NCBI GenBank assembly: GCA_017631855.1
Contig: JAGBSP010000042.1
Location: 1 to 46,575, forward strand
Direction of reading: 5' to 3'
DNA from: Clostridia bacterium
Lineage (GTDB): Bacteria > Bacillota > Clostridia > Oscillospirales > CAG-272
DNA length: 46,575 nt
Of this stretch, positions 40,513-46,575 are shown one piece after another. The stretch's first letter is position 1, and every line of letters begins with the position of its first letter. The translations under genes and the position numbers were made by a program. Below the pieces are notes generated by a model that saw nothing but the letters and a program-made list of their open reading frames with translations, did not search any database and was not told the origin of the DNA.

Positions 40513-40617
40513 AAAAATTATTCGATCTCCGAGCGGCGAATGCGAACCTAATTCCGCTGCGGCTACGCCTTGCGGAGCAAGGCGCGAAGCTCCGATGCTC
40601 CGACGAGGCAAAAACAT
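40513..40617. other. GC-rich gene-free stretch with nested palindromes
   Basis: Contains GCCTTGC-GGA-GCAAGGC (40567-40583) and several GCTCCG/CGGAGC words that can pair with each other. No coding frame is seen. It may be a decayed repeat copy. Confidence 0.4.
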
Positions 40618-40641
40618 AAGAGGGGCGTTTTTACCCCTCTT
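40618..40641. terminator. Terminator of the SipW/TasA-like operon
   Basis: AAGAGGGG pairs with CCCCTCTT across an 8-base loop, 33 bp after the last stop of the leftward operon. Confidence 0.8.
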
Positions 40642-40673
40642 GTTGGTTTGTTTTAATTAAATTTCAATCATAG

Positions 40674-42164
40674 TCACTGTTGCTGAGTAAGCGCATCTAT
40701 TCTGATCAAAGCATCATTGACAACGCGGTATAGATCCAACATTGCAGAAGAAAGCTGAGCGACTGTCAGTCCGGAGCTCATAATATGATTTCCGTTCTCG
40801 TCCACGGTATAGTAGCTTGAAAGTCTTATATAAGTCTCGTTGATAAGCTCAATACCAACCCCCGCGTACTCCTTGCTGTCGATCAGTCGTTTTGCGTCGT
40901 TCAAAAGGTTTTGCATGGTGTTCACCGCAACGGGATCGGTTGCCGAAACGATGTTCTTGATGCTGACGTCTTGAGCAACGTTAAAGGAGTATCCGTCAAT
41001 CTTGAATACCTCACCGCCTATCTCAAAGTCGTATCCGTCTATCAAATCGTACGTTGCAGCATCTGCCTTCCAGTTGTCGGTAACGAACGAGCCCGTTCCG
41101 TTTCCGCCGTCATAGGTAACGACGTTTGCTTTACCCGCATACGTAGTACCTATTCTGTACCAGTCACTGATCTGATTTCCGCTTGCGTCTCTGTCACACG
41201 TAAATACTACCGCATATACAGGCACATACGCGCCGGCAGTCGTTAGGGGGTCTATCGTCAGATACAGTGTCATTTCGCATCCGTATCCGCGGAATACTCC
41301 TCCGTTGCTTGAGTTTACGGCGGTATAATCATCACCTGTATATATGTTGCCGTCAAGGTTTTCGTGCTTGATAAGGACGGTCGCGTCCATTTGTTCATCG
41401 CCAACAGTTATTTGCAGCTGTCCCGCAAACAGGGTGTTGACCGCCATAGAGTCTTCACTCGAAGATCCCGTAACGTTTCCTATATAGTTCGACGTCCATT
41501 CCTGACGTCCGTCAAACTTGTTATCCAGAGCATCAATCAGCTGCCCATAGGTTGTTGCCGTGTTCAAGATATTGAGGAACTTATCCTCTACGACTGCAAG
41601 CGCCTCGCGCTCGCCGTCAACGTTGATACCGAACTGGAAGTTTATAAGCGTTCTCCAGTCAGTGTTTTGATTTCTAGACGTACCTACCGTGTAGGTAACT
41701 GTAAAATCCAGAGTTTCTCCCGGTCCGACCTTCTTTTCCTCAGCCGAAAGATTCGCCAAGGAGCAACGGACACTTATATTGTTGTTTCCGTTTTGAGTCG
41801 AAACGTATTGATTTCCGTTATAGCCGTCGAGGTCATTCTGAAAATAGATCCCTCTGTAAGAATAGGTCAATTCGGTATTATTCAAAACGGTAACGTTGTA
41901 AGTAACCGTTCCTACGTAGTTACGGCTTTGTCTGCTGATAGTCGAATCGACGGTCGTGGTATATGGCAGATGGCTGACCGTATTTTTGTCAACTCTTGAG
42001 GTGCTGTTCGTGGAAACAGCAGTAATAAACAATCCCGACGGGATATCCGCCTTGGCTCTGCCGCTTATGATCAGCACCTCGCTGATTTCTGCGTATCCTA
42101 TACACGTAAATACGCACATAAAGGAGAGTACGATACCTAATAGCGTTCTTACCCACGTTTTCAT
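40674..42164 (-). CDS. Large secreted protein with SipW-type signal peptide
   Basis: From ATG 42164 the protein has 496 residues. The N-terminus (residues 1-24 hydrophobic, then CIGYAEISEVLIISGRAKA) matches the SipW-dependent signal of TasA/camelysin proteins and resembles the small protein at 45121-45642. The mature part is Asn-, Thr- and Ser-rich with beta-strand character (SRNYVGTVTYNVTVLNNTEL, VGPGETLDFTVTYTVG), and the last 90 residues are helical. There is no LPXTG motif or C-terminal anchor, so it is probably a secreted matrix or fibre component. The start is preferred over an ATG nine codons upstream because AGGAG lies before it. Last gene of the operon. Confidence 0.78.
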   Translation of the reverse strand: MKTWVRTLLGIVLSFMCVFTCIGYAEISEVLIISGRAKADIPSGLFITAVSTNSTSRVDKNTVSHLPYTTTVDSTISRQSRNYVGTVTYNVTVLNNTELTYSYRGIYFQNDLDGYNGNQYVSTQNGNNNISVRCSLANLSAEEKKVGPGETLDFTVTYTVGTSRNQNTDWRTLINFQFGINVDGEREALAVVEDKFLNILNTATTYGQLIDALDNKFDGRQEWTSNYIGNVTGSSSEDSMAVNTLFAGQLQITVGDEQMDATVLIKHENLDGNIYTGDDYTAVNSSNGGVFRGYGCEMTLYLTIDPLTTAGAYVPVYAVVFTCDRDASGNQISDWYRIGTTYAGKANVVTYDGGNGTGSFVTDNWKADAATYDLIDGYDFEIGGEVFKIDGYSFNVAQDVSIKNIVSATDPVAVNTMQNLLNDAKRLIDSKEYAGVGIELINETYIRLSSYYTVDENGNHIMSSGLTVAQLSSAMLDLYRVVNDALIRIDALTQQQ

Positions 42165-42194
42165 TATGCGTACTCTCCTTTCCTTGATCATTGT

Positions 42195-43919
42195 TTAAAC
42201 TTCTTTGTTTTCTTCATCCTCGGGATTGATCATCGCGGTAAAGATCTTCTCTGCCTTGCGTTTGACAACTCCTATGATCTTTTTGAGAGGGCGATCAAGC
42301 TCTGCGGGATCTATTCTGTAATTTCCGCGCGCAACCTCTGCCTCTCTGACGACATCCTTGTCGCTATGCTCATCTCTTGTGGGAACGAGAACGATATCTC
42401 CCTCGTCGATCGCGTTTCCATCGGGATCGTAACGATAGGTCTTATGCGTTCTTTCTTCCCAGAAGATGTCGATTGCCTCTACTGTGTTTTCGTCTGTGAT
42501 TTCTTCGTCTGCCGTTGGAATGGAAGCGATGATCTCCTCGATCTCGTCCTCAATCTCCTCCTCGATCTCCTCGGGCTCTTCCTCGGCTTCAACGATCTCG
42601 GGTACTTCCTCGATCTCTTCTACCGTTGCGATCACCTCGGGAGCTTCTTCTCCCTCAGCCTCGACCTCGATCTCAGGTTCTTCTATAACCGTTTCGATCT
42701 CTGCCTCAGGCTCGGGCTCAGGCTCGGGTGCGGGAGGAGTGGGATTATTTACCACTACCTTGACAACAGGTCTGACAACATTTGTGATGTTGGGCTTAAC
42801 GATGGTCGTAGGAACCGACTCCGGCTTTGCCTCGGTCTCGGGTTCTACGTAACCTTCAACCTCTATCTTATATACGTAAAGAAGCTTACTGTCTGTTGGT
42901 ATCATGAATTTTGCGCAGGTCTTATCTGCGTTTTCGTACATAAGAATGGGAGCTTGAATGGTATCGCGTATTTCAAGCATCTCCTCGAAGGTATCGACCA
43001 TAATGATCTGATATCCGCACGTCTGGAAAAGATTGTTGATCCTTTGGATATAGGACTTATACTGCGAAAGAATCTTCTTAACGCGTGCCGTGTAGGTGAT
43101 ATCAGGAGTTCTCGTGAAGTAAATGAACGCTACAAGAAGTAGCACCATGATCACATCTAACACACCGAGTACGATAGCGGTAGTCTTGAACGCTTCGCTT
43201 CCAACACCTCGTGTGCAAGCGATCATTTTCGCTTCTTCACTGGGAACAGCAGAGGTCATTTGGATATTGACTGTCTTTGTTGTAAGAGGAATACGAAGCT
43301 CGGAAGTATATGTGTCGACCGCACTTCCTGTAAAAGCATCACAATCACTGAGAACATCAACCTCAAGCGTCACGATAATATTGCTCGTAGTACTCTTCAG
43401 ATCGTAAGTATCAAGAAAATTATTCGCGAGATCGTTGTATTCGTCATAATTGAGAACAACTATCTCATTGATCTTTAACCTGTTTGAGCTGCTCTGAGCA
43501 AGATTCTGCTTATTGACCAGCTCGCGCTCGGGATTGAAGATCGCAACGTCTGACGTATCATCCATTATCTCAAGCCTTGATTTGATCGAGTAAGAGTAGC
43601 GATAATTGACGTCATCGGTATCCATATCGATCTCATAGCTGAAATCGGCTATGATCTTGTCTATGAGTGAAGCAACGTAAGACTGATCCTTGCCAAGATA
43701 CGTTTGCTCAAAGAATTCATTTTCTTTAAGGAAAACGTTATAATCAATGCTTCCGCCTTCGCGGTAGCCGATATAATATTTACTCTTGAGCTGCACGGCA
43801 ACGATCGATGAGATCAGCACAGCGAGTGTCAGTATAACAACTATCACAGACTGCACAAATATCCATTTTTCGCGATTTTTTCGGTACGCGGCGCGTTTGT
43901 TCTTTTCTTTTTCCGACAT
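42195..43919 (-). CDS. DUF5305-like two-helix membrane protein with an acidic tail
   Basis: The 574-residue protein has a short basic N-terminus, a membrane helix at about residues 22-45, an extracytoplasmic beta-rich domain of about 200 residues (YIGYREGGSIDYNVFLKEN, LEVDVLSDCDAFTGSAVDTYTSELRIPL) and a second helix at about 252-272. The cytoplasmic part then has a domain to about residue 355 and a Glu/Pro/Ile/Val-rich low-complexity stretch of about 110 residues. The first half fits DUF5305, a family found with signal peptidases in SipW-type loci; I am moderately sure. It may hold or guide the secreted proteins during assembly. Ribosome binding site AAGGAGG; third gene of the operon. Confidence 0.7.
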   Translation of the reverse strand: MSEKEKNKRAAYRKNREKWIFVQSVIVVILTLAVLISSIVAVQLKSKYYIGYREGGSIDYNVFLKENEFFEQTYLGKDQSYVASLIDKIIADFSYEIDMDTDDVNYRYSYSIKSRLEIMDDTSDVAIFNPERELVNKQNLAQSSSNRLKINEIVVLNYDEYNDLANNFLDTYDLKSTTSNIIVTLEVDVLSDCDAFTGSAVDTYTSELRIPLTTKTVNIQMTSAVPSEEAKMIACTRGVGSEAFKTTAIVLGVLDVIMVLLLVAFIYFTRTPDITYTARVKKILSQYKSYIQRINNLFQTCGYQIIMVDTFEEMLEIRDTIQAPILMYENADKTCAKFMIPTDSKLLYVYKIEVEGYVEPETEAKPESVPTTIVKPNITNVVRPVVKVVVNNPTPPAPEPEPEPEAEIETVIEEPEIEVEAEGEEAPEVIATVEEIEEVPEIVEAEEEPEEIEEEIEDEIEEIIASIPTADEEITDENTVEAIDIFWEERTHKTYRYDPDGNAIDEGDIVLVPTRDEHSDKDVVREAEVARGNYRIDPAELDRPLKKIIGVVKRKAEKIFTAMINPEDEENKEV

Positions 43920-43948
43920 TCAGTAAACCTCCTTTCTTCAAAATTTAC

Positions 43949-45073
43949 TTAACTGCCTGAAAGCAGTTCTCTGAGCCATAGGGTAGGATATCCCACAAAG
44001 GCGACCTTGATGTCTGTCAGACCAACAATATCCGCATCTACTCGGTAACCACCGTCACGGTCATTATTGACGTCCCCTTTTGTGTAGTATCGGTTTTCCC
44101 CTCCTATGTTCTTTATCTCCACAACTCTGTGGACGGTTCTTCTGTCGTTTTCTTGAAAGACGATTACTTGTCCTTCTTTAATTTCTTGGTCCTCATATCT
44201 TTCGTAGATGATCATATCACCCTTGTTTATCTCGCCCGTCATACTCTCGGTCGCGATGACCAAAGCGCCGAATCGGAAGCGGCAGGATATCAGCATAGCA
44301 ACTGAGATCACGATAAGTATGGCAACGAACATACATACGACAGATAGCTTTTTTCCTTTTTGTACCGCGTTTTTCTTTTTATTTTCAAAAAGTGCGGATA
44401 CAAGCGCGAGTATCACTATCGGAAGGAATATCTTAATGCAAGCGAACAGAGCGTCCGGTATCGCTGTGATATTTGGAAGAAAGTAAGCATACAGCGACGT
44501 AATAAGACGAAACGCGATGTTCGGAAGCATACCGAAGCGACGTGATACGTAATGGTAATAAATGTTTGCGATAGCGGTGGGAAACAGCGTCATAGCAACC
44601 ATATCCATAAACAGATTCAGGTTTTTAATACCCGCAAGGTTGGAAACCGCGAGAACCTCCGCAAGTACGCAGGATAAAAACACGAATACGCTTGCGAAAT
44701 GATCCTTTTGCGCTAACATCACAGCTCGGATCATCTCTGTGGTAATAATAATTGCCGCCATTGGCAGAATGACTGTGAGGAAGATATTTGAGCTTACAAA
44801 ATAGGGATTTTTGTAAAATCCAAAGGATATTCCTGTCATCTGAGTAAGTACCGCAAATATTACGGCAAGCACCGACGAGAGCAGTAAAACCTCTTTTTTA
44901 TTAATGGAGAGAGAGCCTCTCTTTTTGACCAAAAGACAGGTGACTGCCGTCATCGGGATCAAAATACAAGCAGTTAATATTCTGCTGCTTTTGACTCCTA
45001 TAAAGAGTGCGGCAAAGAGGACCGCAAATATTAAGATAGAAATGCTGCAAAGAACCTTTTTGTCTTTTGTCAT
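43949..45073 (-). CDS. SipW-like signal peptidase I with polytopic N-terminal domain
   Basis: From ATG 45073 (AGGAGG 7 bases upstream) the protein has 374 residues. The first 250 residues contain about eight hydrophobic helices. A further helix at about 255-275 leads into a SipW/ER-type signal peptidase: VIATESMTGEINKGDMIIYE holds the catalytic Ser, RRTVHRVVEI the catalytic His (in place of the Lys of ordinary bacterial SPase I), and YYTKGDVNNDRDGG the conserved GD box. Typical SipW proteins are about 190 residues, so the N-terminal domain is an addition. It should mature the two TasA-type proteins in the same operon, releasing them outside the membrane. Confidence 0.85.
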   Translation of the reverse strand: MTKDKKVLCSISILIFAVLFAALFIGVKSSRILTACILIPMTAVTCLLVKKRGSLSINKKEVLLLSSVLAVIFAVLTQMTGISFGFYKNPYFVSSNIFLTVILPMAAIIITTEMIRAVMLAQKDHFASVFVFLSCVLAEVLAVSNLAGIKNLNLFMDMVAMTLFPTAIANIYYHYVSRRFGMLPNIAFRLITSLYAYFLPNITAIPDALFACIKIFLPIVILALVSALFENKKKNAVQKGKKLSVVCMFVAILIVISVAMLISCRFRFGALVIATESMTGEINKGDMIIYERYEDQEIKEGQVIVFQENDRRTVHRVVEIKNIGGENRYYTKGDVNNDRDGGYRVDADIVGLTDIKVAFVGYPTLWLRELLSGS

Positions 45074-45120
45074 TTGCGGTCCTCCTTTCATAATATTACT
45101 GCGCTAAGATAAGCTTTAAT

Positions 45121-45642
45121 TTACGGTGCAACGTAAGGTACAGCCTCAGCTGTAATCATGAACGTAGCAGTCTCGATAATGTCAGAAACCTTGATCAGCT
45201 CTACGGTAACACTAACATTCGCTGTTTCGTTAACGTCAAGCACGGTCTTATCCCAATCACCAACGGTAAGCTTAAAGTACTCGTTGTTGAAATCGGTTGT
45301 GAGTTCATGGAGCTCAACAATAACGTTACTGTAGTTCTTTACAACGTAATTGAAGGTTACGCTGTCGCCTACGACTGTAAGTCCGTCAACAGCGGGAGCA
45401 ACTGTACGTCCGCCGGGCTCACCGGGGTTAGAAAGATCAAGGATCTTAGCTACGTCAGCATCATCGTCTGCACCGGAAACAGCAGATTCAGAGGTTGACT
45501 CAAACTTAACTACAAACTCAACGGCATCGTTCTCGATAGTACCGTTCCAAAGCAATGTCTCGGATACAGCTGCATAACCGATACCAAGGCAAAGTGCTGC
45601 AACGAGCAGCAGGGAGATAATTAATGTTCTTCTTTTTTTCAT
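45121..45642 (-). CDS. Small TasA/camelysin-like secreted protein
   Basis: The 173-residue protein has a SipW-type N-terminus: KKRR, a hydrophobic core and GIGYAAVSETLLWNGTIEND, close to the pattern around the cleavage site of TasA and camelysin. The mature part of about 145 residues is acidic and beta-rich, with an Asp-rich stretch (GADDDADVAKIL) and a VNETANVSVTVELIKVSD segment typical of the immunoglobulin-like core of such matrix proteins. In Bacillus TasA forms extracellular fibres of the biofilm; a comparable role here is inferred from signal and operon. First gene of the operon, with AAAGGAG before ATG and a SARP-type promoter upstream. Confidence 0.8.
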   Translation of the reverse strand: MKKRRTLIISLLLVAALCLGIGYAAVSETLLWNGTIENDAVEFVVKFESTSESAVSGADDDADVAKILDLSNPGEPGGRTVAPAVDGLTVVGDSVTFNYVVKNYSNVIVELHELTTDFNNEYFKLTVGDWDKTVLDVNETANVSVTVELIKVSDIIETATFMITAEAVPYVAP

Positions 45643-45737
45643 GATTTGTTTCTCCTTTACAGAAAAATAAATAATTTCGAGCGTTCCCTAACCGCCCGTC
45701 TTTGCCAAAACTCGACAGTTTGAGCTTTGTATGCACT

Positions 45738-45770
45738 ATTCTATCATCCAATGACTACACCGTGACTACA
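45738..45770 (-). promoter_or_regulatory. Promoter of the SipW/TasA-like operon with SARP-type direct repeats
   Basis: Leftward, TGTAGTCA occurs at 45763-45770 and again at 45752-45759, an 11-bp period. Exactly 8 bp separate the second copy from TAGAAT (45738-45743), a fair -10 box. The sequence at the -35 position (GTCACG) is poor. This is the arrangement recognised by SARP-type activators, one of which is encoded immediately upstream. Confidence 0.7.
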
Positions 45771-45795
45771 AAAGGAAAATTTTTTCAAAAAAATT

Positions 45796-45826
45796 TCGGC
45801 ACTCAAGCATTTAGCCCGAGTGCCGA
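45796..45826 (-). terminator. Terminator of the response-regulator gene
   Basis: TCGGCACTC pairs with GAGTGCCGA; a run of seven Ts follows in the leftward direction. It isolates the regulator from the operon's promoter. Confidence 0.88.
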
Positions 45827-45831
45827 TGCGT

Positions 45832-46575
45832 TTATTTGATTTTTTGCATTTGATTTTCAAGATAACCAACCGTAAACTCCGCCCATGAATATGCACTCAT
45901 ATACTGCCCCGTGAAGGAATTGATCGCCCGAACGTCCCCTTCAAGAAAACGGTAATAATCACAATCCACGATTTTCGTGTTCACAAGAATACCTTGTCTG
46001 TTTTTCAAAATCAGATCCTTAACTTCAACCGAATGTAAGCTCTTGACAAGACTCGCGATATACACTTGCAAATTTTTTTGCTTCGTTCGGTCGTAGTCCT
46101 CGTCCTCCCAAAGCATCGCTGCAAGCTCTGCATAGGTTGCCGAAGTTCCGCGCTTATCTACAAGATACGCAAGTATCTCTTTCGCTTGTTTTCTCTCAAA
46201 TTTTAACGGCTCACCGTCCACAAATATGTCGAAATTTCCAAAGGTGAGTATCTTGATTCTCTTTTCGTTGCTCCACTCAATTGGATTGCGCAGATTTTCA
46301 AGCTCTGTCTTTACCGCCTCGGGTGTCACGGGCTTCATTATGTATCCACTCATACGAAGGTCGATGCCTTCCTTCATATACTCCGAAAATCCCGTGGCAA
46401 ATACGATATTCACCTTTGGATTAAGCAGTTTTAACTCACGAGCAAGCTCAACGCCGTTCATCTCAGGCATATGTATATCGAGAAAGGCAACGTCTATTTT
46501 GTTTTCCGTTGCGGTCTGTAAGGCACTTCGCACGTCGCGACAAAGATACACAGTAGAGCCGCCTGCTACCTCTTC
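45832..46575 (-). CDS. Response regulator with SARP-type winged helix (5' end outside window)
   Basis: The frame is open to the window edge; 247 residues are visible and the first receiver strand with its acidic pair is missing. DVAFLDIHMPEMNG holds the phospho-accepting Asp and GYIMKPVTPEAV the conserved Lys. After a linker, ILTFGNFDIFVDGEPLKFERKQAKEILAYLVDKRG through LQVYIASLVKSL is an OmpR/SARP-type winged helix, and VDCDYYRFLEGD through SWAEFTVGYL is a short remnant of the bacterial transcriptional-activation domain. A sensor kinase would be expected further upstream. The gene lies directly upstream of the SipW/TasA-like operon, whose promoter carries SARP-type repeats, so it is the likely activator. 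Confidence 0.85.
   Translation of the reverse strand, partial: EEVAGGSTVYLCRDVRSALQTATENKIDVAFLDIHMPEMNGVELARELKLLNPKVNIVFATGFSEYMKEGIDLRMSGYIMKPVTPEAVKTELENLRNPIEWSNEKRIKILTFGNFDIFVDGEPLKFERKQAKEILAYLVDKRGTSATYAELAAMLWEDEDYDRTKQKNLQVYIASLVKSLHSVEVKDLILKNRQGILVNTKIVDCDYYRFLEGDVRAINSFTGQYMSAYSWAEFTVGYLENQMQKIK

Noticed and set aside
1-46575. Search for tRNA, rRNA and known riboswitches
   Set aside because: No cloverleaf with a T-arm motif, no rRNA-like conserved stretch and no recognisable riboswitch core was found by eye; small RNAs without obvious motifs could still be missed.

Overview
The window looks like a chromosomal segment of a low-to-moderate GC Gram-positive anaerobe of the class Clostridia, probably an uncultured gut Oscillospirales-like lineage. 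That is inference. It rests on AGGAGG-type ribosome binding sites before nearly every gene, many TTGACA-17-TATAAT promoters, the gene content (DegV, YitT, AraM-type dehydrogenase, DUF1576, SipW-like peptidase, MurA) and GTAG-headed hairpin repeats. I saw no rRNA, tRNA, CRISPR array, complete insertion sequence or prophage.

Layout. 1-1180: two promoter-equipped fragments of an Rhs/YD-repeat gene flank a small membrane protein, probably an orphan immunity gene. 1190-6000: DegV, then surface-glycan genes (LicD-like transferase, GT87-like membrane glycosyltransferase, polysaccharide flippase). 6000-15010: a catabolic island made of a D-amino-acid-transaminase-like enzyme, a ROK repressor, a leftward operon (TIM-barrel-like protein and split transketolase) and a divergent rightward operon (ceramidase-like amidase, NagA-like deacetylase, CBM9-like protein, NagB-like isomerase). 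Both divergent promoters carry an inverted repeat at the start site. 15081-15222: a 142-bp element with perfect 28-bp inverted ends. 15240-17158: a four-gene nucleotide house-cleaning operon (MazG-like, Nudix-ASCH fusion, Nudix, MazG-like).

17328-23782: an FMN reductase and FGGY kinase pair, YitT, then a LysR, M20 peptidase and CapA operon divergent from YitT with interlocked promoters. 23832-36844: mostly leftward genes, many of them housekeeping: a large unknown membrane protein, GNAT, citrate synthase, MurA, DUF3810, RluA-type pseudouridine synthase, GDPD plus MFS, and glycerol-1-phosphate dehydrogenase plus SGNH hydrolase. 36924-40512: a DUF1576 membrane protein and two paralogous two-helix membrane proteins, separated by four copies of the hairpin repeat.

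40618-46575: the most coherent system in the window. It is a leftward operon of a small TasA/camelysin-like secreted protein, a SipW-like signal peptidase carrying a long polytopic N-terminal domain, a DUF5305-like membrane protein and a larger secreted protein with a SipW-type signal. Just upstream lies a response regulator with a SARP-type winged helix, cut by the window edge. The operon's promoter has two TGTAGTCA repeats 11 bp apart, ending 8 bp before a -10 box, which is the geometry known for SARP activators. This suggests a signal-controlled extracellular matrix or surface-fibre locus.
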